A DNA stretch of 34,709 nucleotides from Marivirga sp. ANT-B6 (GCA_001683905.1 LXQK01000012.1:1-34709), one strand, 5' to 3'; counted from the stretch's first letter, positions 7,799-16,617 are shown. The notes: generated by a model not told the origin, from the letters alone. Program-made: numbers and translations.

Positions 7799-8788
7799 TT
7801 ACTTATTGATTGGCACCTTATTCAATATGTTTCGGATCAGGTCCTTTGTATTGACACCATCTGCTTCAGCTTCATAATTCAGGATAATTCGATGGTTAAA
7901 AACGTCTGGTGTAACTTCTTTGATGTCCTCCGGTAATACATAATCCCTGTTATCAAAAAAGGCAATGGCCTTTGCAGCCAGGTTCAGGTTGATGCTTGCT
8001 CTTGGCGAAACACCAAACTGAATATAATTGGCCTCATCATGCAGACCGTAATCGGCAGGTTTACGTGTTGCAAAAACGAGTTCCACAATGTACTTTTCCA
8101 GCGAATCAGAAATATTGACCTGGTTGATCTCATCCCTTATCTGGAAGATATCGTTTTTTGTAAGAATGGTATTTACCTCTCCTTTAAAGCTTAAGTTAGA
8201 CATCCTTCGCATTACCTCCAGTTCAGATTCCTTTGAAGGATAGTTTACGTAAACCTTCATCATAAACCTGTCCATCTGAGCCTCTGGTAAGGGATAAGTA
8301 CCTTCCTGATCCACTGGATTTTGTGTTGCCAATACCAGGAAGGGCCTGTCTAGAAGAAAAGTCGTTTCGCCGATGGTTACTTGCTTTTCCTGCATGGCCT
8401 CCAGCAAAGCTGCCTGAACTTTTGCAGGTGATCTGTTGACTTCATCAGCAAGAATCAGGTTTGAGAAAATTGGTCCTTGCTTCACCTGAAACTCCGAGAT
8501 TTGCTGGTTATAGATCATGGTACCTACGAGATCTGAAGGCATCAGATCTGGCGTAAACTGAATGCGTTGAAAGTTGAGGTGCAACACCTTCGCTAAGGTA
8601 TTTACGGTTAGTGTTTTAGCTAATCCAGGCACACCTTCCAATAGAATATGCCCTTGGGTAAATAGGCCTATCAGCAATCGATTTATCATATACTCTTGCC
8701 CTACCACAACTTTCCCCACCTCCTGGAATACTTGATTTATCTTTGCCTGGTGATCTTTTCTGACGTCTCTATCTGTTAGCTCTTCCAT
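7799..8788 (-). CDS. MoxR-family AAA+ ATPase
   Basis: A 329-residue protein. The AAA_3 core carries Walker A GVPGLAKT (about 52-59), Walker B LILADEVNR (about 112-120), the sensor segment FLVLATQNPVDQEGTYPLPEAQMDRF typical of MoxR, and an AAA-lid region with GVSPRASINL. MoxR ATPases act as chaperones that mature partner proteins, commonly with VWA or DUF58 proteins encoded next door. None of those partners follows here: downstream is the convergent beta-helix gene, with zero bases between the stops. The gene upstream on the same strand is only a short questionable ORF. The partner is therefore presumably encoded elsewhere. The ATG at 8788 is supported by the usual family N-terminus (EELTDRDVRKDHQAKI). 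Confidence 0.93.
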   Translation of the reverse strand: MEELTDRDVRKDHQAKINQVFQEVGKVVVGQEYMINRLLIGLFTQGHILLEGVPGLAKTLTVNTLAKVLHLNFQRIQFTPDLMPSDLVGTMIYNQQISEFQVKQGPIFSNLILADEVNRSPAKVQAALLEAMQEKQVTIGETTFLLDRPFLVLATQNPVDQEGTYPLPEAQMDRFMMKVYVNYPSKESELEVMRRMSNLSFKGEVNTILTKNDIFQIRDEINQVNISDSLEKYIVELVFATRKPADYGLHDEANYIQFGVSPRASINLNLAAKAIAFFDNRDYVLPEDIKEVTPDVFNHRIILNYEAEADGVNTKDLIRNILNKVPINK

Positions 8789-8797
8789 GAATGATTT

Positions 8798-9043
8798 TTA
8801 TTTTTTCTTTCCGCTTTTACGAATATCTAATTTCGGTATCTCAGGCTTGATTACCTCCATAACCTCACCCAATGTATGAAACGCTAAGTTAAATAAATTA
8901 TGATTAAATGCTGTGCAATTAAATGTTGCTTTTTGAGATGTAAAACTGTCAAACACCCGGAAGCTGGTATTAACCCTAGGGATTATACCACTAAAAGCAT
9001 TAAACGGCAACACTGACAAAGGCTTCTCCAATACCAAAAGCAC
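8798..9043 (-). CDS. Questionable short ORF upstream of the MoxR gene
   Basis: An 81-residue ORF with a GTG start ending 9 bases before the MoxR ATG. No family was recognised. The last 20 residues (from an internal ATG, MEVIKPEIPKLDIRKSGKKK) read like a genuine basic protein tail, whereas the first 60 are unusually rich in Phe, Asn and Ser and lack clear secondary-structure pattern. It could be a short real protein translated with MoxR, the 3' remnant of a decayed gene, or chance. There is no other gene between 8789 and 9281. Confidence 0.25.
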   Translation of the reverse strand: MLLVLEKPLSVLPFNAFSGIIPRVNTSFRVFDSFTSQKATFNCTAFNHNLFNLAFHTLGEVMEVIKPEIPKLDIRKSGKKK

Positions 9044-9088
9044 GCTGGCGATAAAAATTTGTTATTTATTTTCGTCTGATGCATTACC

Positions 9089-9112
9089 ATATATACGTCG
9101 AAAAGTATATAT
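9089..9112. repeat. Inverted repeat ATATATAC-N8-GTATATAT in the region upstream of the receiver gene
   Basis: Perfect 8-bp arms (9089-9096 and 9105-9112) separated by GTCGAAAA. It lies about 170 bases upstream of the receiver-protein start, in a 238-base gene-free stretch (9044-9281) that otherwise contains only a weaker TTGAC-N9-GTCAA repeat at 9126-9144. A dimeric regulator site is possible; AT-rich chance pairing cannot be excluded. Confidence 0.35.
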
Positions 9113-9281
9113 ATTATGCAAGCCTTTGACAGTCGACACGTCAATTGTCACAGTATAAGTTTAACCGAACGTTAAAGGAGAAATAAATTAAATATTACTG
9201 TGAAAAATATATGTCATCCCGCTTAACATTCTCTACTTGTGAAGCGTTGTATAAATATAAATTCTACCAATTTTCAAAGAT

Positions 9282-9794
9282 ATGGGTGCTATTCAATTAA
9301 CCGATGCAGACAGGCTACCGCGTGCCAAAAGGATCATCAAGGGATCCATTCGGGTTCTATTGATAGGAAATAATCCTATAGAATTGAGTCCAATATATGA
9401 CGCTTTAAATAACTTTAGCAAGAAGAAGTTTAAGACAGAAATTGCCTTTAATATTCATGACAGTATTCTGAAAGCTATAAAATTTAAACCACGATGTATT
9501 GTGTTGGATGATAATGTGGAAAGAGAGAACATCAGGACGTTTATGGAGCAACTGCGTGGGGATGAACGGACAGCTGCTATCCCAGTTACGTTAATGAAAA
9601 ACTCAAACCGAAGTGAAAGCTTTTCTGCAGGCATTCAGGATTTTGTACTAAAGGAAAATTTGACTACTGATCGTATCGCCAGAAGTATCTTTAACGCCAT
9701 CAGGTATTCGAAGACCCAGAGATTTCTATTTAACACCTATTACAAAAACAAATCGAAGGTGCTCAATTTCTTCAACGAAAAAGAAGCATCGTGA
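9282..9794 (+). CDS. Stand-alone degenerate response-regulator receiver protein
   Basis: A 170-residue protein whose central part (about 22-140) follows the CheY-like order: beta strand IRVLLIGNN, helix, then CIVLDDN (Asp76 or Asp77 at the phosphoacceptor position), PVTLMKNS, and DFVLKENL with the conserved Lys124. The acidic pair that binds Mg2+ after the first strand is replaced by Gly-Asn-Asn (29-31), so normal phosphorylation is doubtful. There is no output domain. The C-terminal tail (about 143-170) is basic and aromatic (RFLFNTYYKNKSKVLNFFNEK). This resembles the small receiver proteins that Bacteroidota place beside hybrid histidine kinases, but no kinase is nearby. Function is probably signal transduction by protein contact; partner unknown. 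Confidence 0.75.
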   Translation: MGAIQLTDADRLPRAKRIIKGSIRVLLIGNNPIELSPIYDALNNFSKKKFKTEIAFNIHDSILKAIKFKPRCIVLDDNVERENIRTFMEQLRGDERTAAIPVTLMKNSNRSESFSAGIQDFVLKENLTTDRIARSIFNAIRYSKTQRFLFNTYYKNKSKVLNFFNEKEAS

Positions 9795-9805
9795 CGCTTT
9801 AGATT

Positions 9806-11050
9806 TTACAGCAGTCTTTTCAACCGAAATTTTTTCTTGATATACTGGTTATCGCGTCGTATTTTCATCCTTATGCGCTTACCAGGCTTAGACCGAACCA
9901 GGTTGTTGATATAAGCAAGGCTTAGCTGATCACCCTGGTTGCTATTGAATTTTTCAATAATGTCACCCTTTCTGATATCAGCTTTTGCGGCGGGAGAGTT
10001 CTTGCGTACTTCAGTTACGATAATGATATCTAGCTTTGCTCCTAAAGTTATAAACTCCATGCCACTCATATTGTAATCAAATTTACCTTTATAACCGCTG
10101 TTTTTACGTAGGTAAACTTTGTGGTTGAAATAATCAAAAATAACATGAAATCTGGTGAATATACCTCCTCCGAGTGTCCCTTGTCTGGCCGTTCGTGCAA
10201 TGATGTCGATGTATGTTTCCTCATCAGGATAGGAGGCAATCACGCCCTCGAACATAAACTTGTCGAATTCTAACGTCTTGATGCGTCCGATATGGCCATT
10301 GATGTCTCCACCCAAACCACGACCCAAATTAGCGTCCAGATTGATCTCCGGAAGTAAAATATCATTTCTATCAGATTGATGCAACAACAGAGAATGGCTC
10401 GCCCCTGTATCCATCATCAATTTAGTCGTAATGATGCTGCCATTGAATTGCATAATCTCCGCGTTTAGATAAGGTTTAGAGTCTTCGATAGTAATAGGAA
10501 TCGCTTCAAATGACTTTCTCACATTAAATGAGGTTGGTTCATGCAAAGTAAGTACTCGCCTTTGGTAATCGATTTCGACGATGAATCGACTGAAAACATC
10601 ATAGCCGATAATGCCGTGTACATTTTTACCAAGACTATTGCTCAATTGAAGATAATCCTCTTCGAGTACGAGCATCGACTGGTTTTTCCCGTCAGCACCG
10701 GGTAGATGAAAAGACATGTCATTAGCCACAAGAGCGGTAATGCCCTGGCCGCCGGCAGCCCCTACCAATTCAATGCTTCTGGAATACTTGATTTTTAAAA
10801 AATCAGTCATTGTTTTATCCATAAGGATGGCTGATCGCACACCCGTATCCAATATAAATAGAAGCGGTAAAACCCCATTGAGGGTCACTGGTATTACAAT
10901 AAGGTTATTGATAGACTCAAATGGAAAGGCAACACATTTTTTACCCGGAGGAAGCTGAAAACCAAAGGATTGAGCAAGGCAAGGTTGTAACTCACAACAT
11001 AAAAATGCTATGACAATTAACTTTGATAAACTCTGATTTAAACCCGCCAC
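9806..11050 (-). CDS. Exported two-domain retropepsin-like aspartyl protease with C-terminal PDZ
   Basis: A 414-residue protein starting at GTG (the only fitting start that preserves the signal peptide; an ATG at 11052 is in another frame). Signal peptide about 1-26 (VIAFLCCELQPCLAQS). Two aspartyl-protease domains each carry a DTG: FILDTGVRSA with Asp68 and LMMDTGASHS with Asp214, each followed by a family-like flap and IIGYDVFSRF or GGGIFTRFHVIFDY segments. A PDZ domain occupies about 325-405 (VRKNSPAAKADIRKGDIIEKF). A single chain with both catalytic loops could form an intramolecular active pair. The PDZ suggests binding of protein C-termini in the periplasm. The family is widespread in Bacteroidota; substrates are not known. 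It is convergent with the receiver gene, 11 bases apart. Confidence 0.88.
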   Translation of the reverse strand: MAGLNQSLSKLIVIAFLCCELQPCLAQSFGFQLPPGKKCVAFPFESINNLIVIPVTLNGVLPLLFILDTGVRSAILMDKTMTDFLKIKYSRSIELVGAAGGQGITALVANDMSFHLPGADGKNQSMLVLEEDYLQLSNSLGKNVHGIIGYDVFSRFIVEIDYQRRVLTLHEPTSFNVRKSFEAIPITIEDSKPYLNAEIMQFNGSIITTKLMMDTGASHSLLLHQSDRNDILLPEINLDANLGRGLGGDINGHIGRIKTLEFDKFMFEGVIASYPDEETYIDIIARTARQGTLGGGIFTRFHVIFDYFNHKVYLRKNSGYKGKFDYNMSGMEFITLGAKLDIIIVTEVRKNSPAAKADIRKGDIIEKFNSNQGDQLSLAYINNLVRSKPGKRIRMKIRRDNQYIKKKFRLKRLL

Positions 11051-11146
11051 ATCACACCTCCGTTTACTGACTAATTTAATAATTAATACGATCTGAATAA
11101 ACTATTTCGTAAATCAAACCATAAAAAGTTTCACTTCGTAAGCGTA

Positions 11147-11581
11147 TTAACCGAATACTTTTCGATAAATAGGCTTTCTATATAAAAACTGAAGATATAG
11201 TATCGGATAAAGTACCCACGTGAACAGTAGGTTGTAAGCATAAAAATCTATATCGTCTATGATCTCGCTTCCACCTTCTATCCTTTTGATGATATGCGTA
11301 TGCTTCCATTTACTAAGAAAAAATGGAAGTTTGTCACCTACATCAATGAAATGGAACTTGGAGTCGTCGAGAGAATCTTCAATGATTTGACTTTCCCACA
11401 TTTGCTTAAATAAAACGAAATCCAGCTCGATGCTTACCAAGTCCCCTTTTTCACACCCATCAAAACGGAGCAGCCTTACAAATGGAAATGGTGGATTCAG
11501 CCGAAGAAAAAGCTGCTCGTTAAATCCGTCCTTGACCTTTAGGAAATCTTGTTGGACTTTTGTACTTATTTTTAATTTCAT
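11147..11581 (-). CDS. SRPBCC (START-like) superfamily protein
   Basis: A 144-residue protein. The order of segments (KVQQDFLKVKDGFNEQLFLRL, then LLRFDGCEKGDLVSIELD, then WKHTHIIKRIEGGSEIIDDIDFYA, then a hydrophobic C-terminal helix LLFTWVLYPILYLQFLYRKP) matches the ligand-binding SRPBCC proteins common in Bacteroidota: a helix-grip fold with a final long helix. No catalytic residues are recognised and the bound ligand is unknown. The family is sometimes annotated as cell-division inhibitor or polyketide cyclase, without support here. It lies 96 bases upstream of the protease start on the same strand, so it may share a transcript with it. Confidence 0.7.
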   Translation of the reverse strand: MKLKISTKVQQDFLKVKDGFNEQLFLRLNPPFPFVRLLRFDGCEKGDLVSIELDFVLFKQMWESQIIEDSLDDSKFHFIDVGDKLPFFLSKWKHTHIIKRIEGGSEIIDDIDFYAYNLLFTWVLYPILYLQFLYRKPIYRKVFG

Positions 11582-11696
11582 CTTATCGGGAATGATGCAA
11601 AGATCGATTAACTTCTAAAGAACTTTCTTCCAAATATCAAGCTATTATTTTGCTACGTAGCTTTTGATTACATGGATCGAATTCCACCAAATGCAA

Positions 11697-11726
11697 AAAG
11701 GGCTACTTTATAAAAAGCAGCCCTTT
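11697..11726 (-). terminator. Intrinsic terminator of the PRC-barrel gene
   Basis: The minus strand folds AAAGGGCT/AGCCCTTT with an inner CTTT/AAAG stem, one mismatch and a short loop, followed by five U. It lies 15 bases after the PRC-barrel stop codon. Confidence 0.8.
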
Positions 11727-11741
11727 ATGAAAGCGATTGTT

Positions 11742-12989
11742 CTACTTATTGTTGAGGTAGTCACCGGTACCTTTTTGACCCCGCCTTGGGTTTCTGGCGC
11801 TCTTAAACATACTCTCATCGAAATGCTGATGGTTATAAAACTCATTCGAAGAATAGCTATTTTCGGAATCTGTCGACATATCCTTATCAAGATACTTTCT
11901 CAATTTGGTCTCATAATCTCTGGAAACTGGTCCACCTCCATATTCAGGCGAATCATGAATATTACTAAAGTCAAGTTTCTGTATGAGAACCTTATCATCC
12001 TCCTCATCCAGCTTTGCATACCCAATAGGAATCAATAGTCTTTTTTCCTTATTTTGTTGGCTCCCCATCCGTTCTGAGCCTGAACGTTCATTATCCTGAC
12101 CACCATTTCCACCAGCGTGAAAACCTCTTCCACGATTTACATCTCTGTCACGATTCTTCTCTACTTCAGCCAGATTTTCCTCTCTCATTCTCTCCGTATC
12201 TTCCAAGTCTCTATCGCCGAAATTGCTATCCAAATCCGACGCTCGTGCCGCACCTCTTGGTTCGGTTTCTAGTGAAGATTCTTCATTATCCATCCTAATG
12301 CCACTGTTGGTATCTCTTTCACTTCCGAAATCTGCAGACGTTCTGGTTTCCATATCCCGGTCGCTTTCAGCATTAATATTTGAATCACCAAGACCAGATG
12401 TATCAATCTCGGAGGCATCTCCTGCCGAACGACCCGACTTATGTAAATCACCGGTTCTGTCCCTATCATTCAGATCAAACCCTCCTCCGGTTGCACTTTC
12501 ATCACCTATATTCCTATCACCATGCATTTCTGCACTACTGCGCGTTTCCATCGAACGATCCTTGGCCTTGTCGTAGTCGCTGTTTCCAAAACCCACATCC
12601 CGATTTGAATCATCATCCTCTATGGCTTTGTTTTGTGAAAAAAATCCTTCAGAACGGCTGCTGTCATCATCTTGATCACTTATATATGAGCCTTTCGACC
12701 GCTTGCTTAGATCGCTGTCGCTCCCCGTATAATCAACAGAACTCGTACTTCGACCACCATCCTTCATAGATGTTTCAACATCCACAACCAGATAGCGTAC
12801 TTTCATTTGCTTAGGATCTACAATTAGCTCCTCTACTTTTCCCATTTTGTTTCCATGCTCATCAAGCACATCCCAACCCCTAACATCTGGGTCGTTATCA
12901 TCTACTTCATAATCATCCAACTCGTTTAAGGCATATAAATGTCTATTTTTTTCTTCTTCGTTACGATTTATTCTATTGTCATTTTCCAT
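11742..12989 (-). CDS. PRC-barrel protein with long low-complexity centre
   Basis: A 415-residue acidic, hydrophilic protein with no signal peptide. Residues about 33-75 form a PRC-barrel domain (DVRGWDVLDEHGNKMGKVEELIVDP, then KVRYLVVDVE). A second PRC-like segment is at about 316-345 (RLLIPIGYAKLDEEDDKVLIQKLDF). Between them lies about 240 residues rich in Asp, Ser, Arg, Glu and Gly and clearly disordered. This centre contains an internal repeat: METRSSAE at 147 and METRTSAD at 213, spaced 66 residues. The layout resembles stress-associated PRC proteins of soil and freshwater bacteria, whose biochemical role is unknown. It follows the 13013-13654 gene after 23 bases and ends at an intrinsic terminator, so the two probably form one unit. 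The many plus-strand ORFs here are shadows of this composition. Confidence 0.8.
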   Translation of the reverse strand: MENDNRINRNEEEKNRHLYALNELDDYEVDDNDPDVRGWDVLDEHGNKMGKVEELIVDPKQMKVRYLVVDVETSMKDGGRSTSSVDYTGSDSDLSKRSKGSYISDQDDDSSRSEGFFSQNKAIEDDDSNRDVGFGNSDYDKAKDRSMETRSSAEMHGDRNIGDESATGGGFDLNDRDRTGDLHKSGRSAGDASEIDTSGLGDSNINAESDRDMETRTSADFGSERDTNSGIRMDNEESSLETEPRGAARASDLDSNFGDRDLEDTERMREENLAEVEKNRDRDVNRGRGFHAGGNGGQDNERSGSERMGSQQNKEKRLLIPIGYAKLDEEDDKVLIQKLDFSNIHDSPEYGGGPVSRDYETKLRKYLDKDMSTDSENSYSSNEFYNHQHFDESMFKSARNPRRGQKGTGDYLNNK

Positions 12990-13012
12990 AATTTCTGTGT
13001 TTTCAATCTATA

Positions 13013-13654
13013 TTAATTACTTTTGTTGGTAGAAGCCATTGATTCTACAACCTGGCTCGATTTTTCAAAAAATGTCTTTACGCTATTTTTTTGATTTAGC
13101 GTCATTTCGCTTGGCTGGATAGCATCTGCTGCTGTTTTCACTTCATTTACCTGCTGATTCATATTTGGATAATTAGCCTGCTGAATGGACATCATTAAAT
13201 CAGTAGCGGCAGCAAAAGCGCTTTTTATGCTATCGGCATGCTGCGTTGATGCTTCATTTTGTCGGATAAAATTGGCTTTACGCTTCATCTTACTTCTCTT
13301 TGCATCAATTTCTGCCCCTTCAATATCCTTTTGTTCTACGAGGGCATCAAGCGCAGCGGCCAGTTTCATAATTCCTTCACTTGTATAGGCATGGCTTAGA
13401 TCCATTTCGCCGTCAGTTTCCTGCTGTGCAAAGGTTACATATTCTTCTACCTCATCTGGCATTTCATCGCTAATGATAGCTACCGCACCCGGCTCGCTTC
13501 CAATAGTCTCAGTGGTTGTGGCAGGTTCGTCGTCGATATTGTCGTCGTCAAAAGCTTCAATGAGAAGCCATACTAAGATAGCGGCGATGATCAGTCCAAT
13601 AATCCAGGGCCAAATGTTGTTGTTTTTCTTTTTTTGAATTTCTATTTCTGCCAT
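13013..13654 (-). CDS. Single-pass membrane protein of unknown function
   Basis: A 213-residue protein. The short N-terminus is basic (EIQKKKNNN), one transmembrane helix spans about 14-34 (IWPWIIGLIIAAILVWLLIEAF), and an acidic linker (DDDNIDDEPATTTET) follows. The remaining 120 residues are largely helical and charged (AALDALVEQKDIEGAEIDAKRSKMKRKA, later NYPNMNQQVNEVKTAADAI). Positive-inside topology places the bulk outside the cytoplasm, anchored at the inner membrane. I do not recognise a family. Its neighbour, the PRC-barrel gene, starts 23 bases downstream. The 232 bases upstream (13655-13886) hold no gene; a small GGCC-type hairpin (GGCCAGC..GCGGCC) sits in the probable leader. Confidence 0.7.
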   Translation of the reverse strand: MAEIEIQKKKNNNIWPWIIGLIIAAILVWLLIEAFDDDNIDDEPATTTETIGSEPGAVAIISDEMPDEVEEYVTFAQQETDGEMDLSHAYTSEGIMKLAAALDALVEQKDIEGAEIDAKRSKMKRKANFIRQNEASTQHADSIKSAFAAATDLMMSIQQANYPNMNQQVNEVKTAADAIQPSEMTLNQKNSVKTFFEKSSQVVESMASTNKSN

Positions 13655-13886
13655 AATACTGTGATTAATTAAAAATTGTTAAATAAATAAATTAGGCCAG
13701 CAAAAGCGGCCACTTAAAAAATGTAAAAAGCAGATAAAAAGCGTTAATAAGGATACGTCTTTAATCTATACTAATAAAGACAAAAGGGGGTGTTATTGTT
13801 TAGAAGAACTTTATATAATTATCGTTTTTAAAAAAAATTGGAAAGGGCTTGTTACTTTACTGCAATAATCTATTTGCTCAGTACAG

Positions 13887-15980
13887 TTAGCTTATTCTAC
13901 TCCAGTTAATGGCGGTCTTCTTCTGCGCATCGATTTGGCGGCGTACTGGTGCATTTTCTGCGTTGTTAAGTTCAGGATCCACAGCTAAGAGTGCTTGTGC
14001 GGCTTGCCTCGCTTGTTGCAAAATATCGCCATCTTTTCCCAGATCTGCAATCAATAAATCCAAAACCCCACTCTGCTGGGTGCCGGTTATTTCCCCTGGA
14101 CCACGTAATTTCAGGTCTATATCGGCAATCTCAAATCCATTGTTGGTTTGTACCAGGGTGTTAATGCGTAACCGGCCCTCTTTACTTAGCTTGTATCCTG
14201 TTGTTAGGAAACAATATGACTGATCGGCACCCCGACCGACACGGCCACGCAACTGATGCAACTGAGCCAGGCCAAATCGTTCGGCATTTTCGACCACCAT
14301 TACGGACGCATTAGGAACATTCACCCCAACTTCTATGACAGTGGTGGCCACCATTATCTTGGTTTCATTCCTGACAAAACGCTGCATTTCAAAATCCTTG
14401 TCTTCTGGCTTCATTTTACCATGCACTATGCTAATAGGCACCCCTGGAAAAGCCCTGCTAATACTTTCGTACCCTTCCATCAGATTGTTGTAATCCAATT
14501 TTTCAGACTCTTCTATTAGCGGATATACGATATATACCTGCCTACCCAGGGCGATTTGTTCTTTTAGGAACCCAAACAACCGCAACCTGGCCGAATCAAA
14601 AAAATGAACCGTTTTTATGGGTTTTCGTCCCGACGGCAGTTCGTCTATGACAGACACATCCAGATCCCCGTACAATGTCATAGCCAACGTGCGCGGTATG
14701 GGTGTAGCCGTCATGACCAGCACATGCGGATAGATATTGTCGGTTTTCTGCCACAACTTAGCCCGCTGTGCCACACCAAATCGATGCTGCTCATCGACAA
14801 CAGCCAGTCCCAGTTTATGGAATTGCACCTCATCCTCAAGTAAGGCGTGGGTTCCTACCAGGATATTGGTTTCGCCAGATTGAAGCTTTTCGTGTAGTAT
14901 CCTACGGTCCTTTTTTTTGGTGGACCCTGTTAACTTAGCGATACGAATGCCAATTTTTTCTGCATATGCCTTTAAACCCTGGAAATGCTGGTCCGCGAGT
15001 ATTTCAGTGGGAGCCATGAGTGCTGCCTGCGCCTGGCTACCGACAGCCTGCAACATACAGATAAAAGCAACCATGGTTTTACCACTTCCTACATCGCCCT
15101 GCAATAGCCTATTCATCTGCTTCCCGGAGCGCATATCATGATAGGCTTCCTTGATAACACGCTTTTGTGCGTCGGTAAGGGTAAAGGGCAGGTGATCATG
15201 ATAGAAATCCTTAATCAGCTGGGTGTTGGTGAGCACAATCCCTTTGTATTTTTCAATGCGTGTAAGCCTTAACTTCAATAGCCGCAGTTGAATATAGAAA
15301 AACTCTTCGAATTTTAGCCGAAACTGGGCTGCCTGAAGCTGCACCGAATCAGAGGGGAAATGTATTTGTACTACCGCGTCTTTTTTGGGTAATAGCTTGT
15401 AACCATTCATTATGGGTAAGGGCAAGGTTTCAGGAATGTGCGCGAAAGCGAGCTTCAGCAAAGCTTCCTGTAGCATGGCGATACCTTTACTGTCGAGCAA
15501 CCTACGCTTCAGTTTTTCTGTCGTCGAATAAATAGGTTGATAATGAAGCCCGCCGGTTTGCTGGTTTCCCGGAATATCAATTTCAGGGTGTGCTATATTG
15601 TATTTACTTCCATAGCGCACTGGTTTACCAAATACAAGATATGCTGTCCCCGGCTTCAATTTTTTTACCACCCAGTTGATCCCTTTGAACCAAACAAGTT
15701 CAATGGTTCCCGACGAATCTGCCAGTTGTACAACAAGGCGTTTTTTTAGACCAGAGCCCACCAATTCTATATGCCGGACCTCACCATAAAGCTGAATATT
15801 CGGTATATCCTCGTTTATTTCTGAAATCCTATAGATTTTAGACCGATCTTCGTACCTGAATGGATAATGCTGGATCAGGTCCCCATAGGTGAAGATATTT
15901 AACTCTGTATTGAGAAGAGCAGCTTTTTGTGGTCCTACGCCTTTTAAAAATTCTATCTTCGTCTCAAAGAAACTGGCCAT
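13887..15980 (-). CDS. recG: ATP-dependent DNA helicase RecG
   Basis: A 697-residue protein of standard RecG length. The N-terminal wedge/OB part (about 1-160) is followed by the SF2 helicase core: Walker A GDVGSGKT (about 295-302), the segment APTEILADQH (motif Ia), DEQH box VVDEQHRFG (about 395-402), TATPIPRT (motif III region, 424-431), and the C-terminal QLRGRVGRG (motif VI) with the TRG region. RecG reverses stalled replication forks and branch-migrates Holliday junctions. It is the last gene of the mutY-ssb-gldE-gldD-recG run. Its ATG abuts the gldD stop (TAAATG), a sign of translational coupling. No terminator is obvious in the 232 bases that follow to the membrane protein gene. Confidence 0.97.
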   Translation of the reverse strand: MASFFETKIEFLKGVGPQKAALLNTELNIFTYGDLIQHYPFRYEDRSKIYRISEINEDIPNIQLYGEVRHIELVGSGLKKRLVVQLADSSGTIELVWFKGINWVVKKLKPGTAYLVFGKPVRYGSKYNIAHPEIDIPGNQQTGGLHYQPIYSTTEKLKRRLLDSKGIAMLQEALLKLAFAHIPETLPLPIMNGYKLLPKKDAVVQIHFPSDSVQLQAAQFRLKFEEFFYIQLRLLKLRLTRIEKYKGIVLTNTQLIKDFYHDHLPFTLTDAQKRVIKEAYHDMRSGKQMNRLLQGDVGSGKTMVAFICMLQAVGSQAQAALMAPTEILADQHFQGLKAYAEKIGIRIAKLTGSTKKKDRRILHEKLQSGETNILVGTHALLEDEVQFHKLGLAVVDEQHRFGVAQRAKLWQKTDNIYPHVLVMTATPIPRTLAMTLYGDLDVSVIDELPSGRKPIKTVHFFDSARLRLFGFLKEQIALGRQVYIVYPLIEESEKLDYNNLMEGYESISRAFPGVPISIVHGKMKPEDKDFEMQRFVRNETKIMVATTVIEVGVNVPNASVMVVENAERFGLAQLHQLRGRVGRGADQSYCFLTTGYKLSKEGRLRINTLVQTNNGFEIADIDLKLRGPGEITGTQQSGVLDLLIADLGKDGDILQQARQAAQALLAVDPELNNAENAPVRRQIDAQKKTAINWSRIS

Positions 15981-16598
15981 TTATCTTTTACCCCCTGGCG
16001 TCTCCTTTTTTTCCCTCCACTCCAGCGTATTGATGAGCTGTACAAGGTCTGCTTTAATATATTCTATCACGGGTGCGAGCGAATCATTTTTTGTAGCCGT
16101 CTCGAAATAAAGCGCCCCCCGTAGGAAATGTTGTACAGAGTCGGTCATGATAAACTGGAACTGACTCGGCACTTCACCGCTTAACTCAGCTACCATTGCG
16201 GTTTTTCCACTCGGCGTTATCAACGCGGTTTCTTCAATAGCATAGGCCTTCACCTGGTGTTTGGAGGTAAGCTTGTAGGCATCGCCCAAATACTGCTCCA
16301 GCAACTTTTGGTTATTATTGATGGGCTTGTATGTGATTTGTACACTCGCGCCCATTTGCGGATACACAATATCCAGCCAATACTTTTCCGCGTACGGTGA
16401 AGAATCTTTGCTTAATCTGGCATATCGCGAGAATTCAAATTGATAAGGTAAGGTATCGGCCAATGACTGGTAAGCAGGTGCAGGTAATATTATTCTGTTG
16501 TAACCTTTTGGCTTGGGAAGATAGTCTTCTGAACAGGCTGAAAATAATAGTGCTGCCAACAAGCAGAGGGTAATCTTACGTATGTACTCTTGGATCAT
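15981..16598 (-). CDS. gldD: Gliding motility lipoprotein GldD
   Basis: A 205-residue protein with a lipoprotein signal ending LLFSAC (Cys22). The mature sequence starts [14 protein letters not shown] and continues with [11 protein letters not shown], which is the GldD family signature; length is as expected. GldD is required for gliding and type IX secretion in Flavobacterium johnsoniae, and GldD and GldE are encoded next to each other there too, supporting both calls. It lies 19 bases after gldE, and its stop overlaps with the recG start region (no gap). The lipidated protein should sit in the periplasmic face of the outer or inner membrane; the exact role is not settled. Confidence 0.95.
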   Translation of the reverse strand: MIQEYIRKITLCLLAALLFSACSEDYLPKPKGYNRIILPAPAYQSLADTLPYQFEFSRYARLSKDSSPYAEKYWLDIVYPQMGASVQITYKPINNNQKLLEQYLGDAYKLTSKHQVKAYAIEETALITPSGKTAMVAELSGEVPSQFQFIMTDSVQHFLRGALYFETATKNDSLAPVIEYIKADLVQLINTLEWREKKETPGGKR

Positions 16599-16617
16599 AA
16601 CATAAAGCTAATCATAA

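Noticed and set aside
11664-12769. Plus-strand ORFs of 60-129 residues opposite the PRC-barrel gene, for example 11664..12038 and 12380..12769
   Set aside because: They lie opposite a composition-biased but clear PRC-barrel frame and show no domain; shadows.
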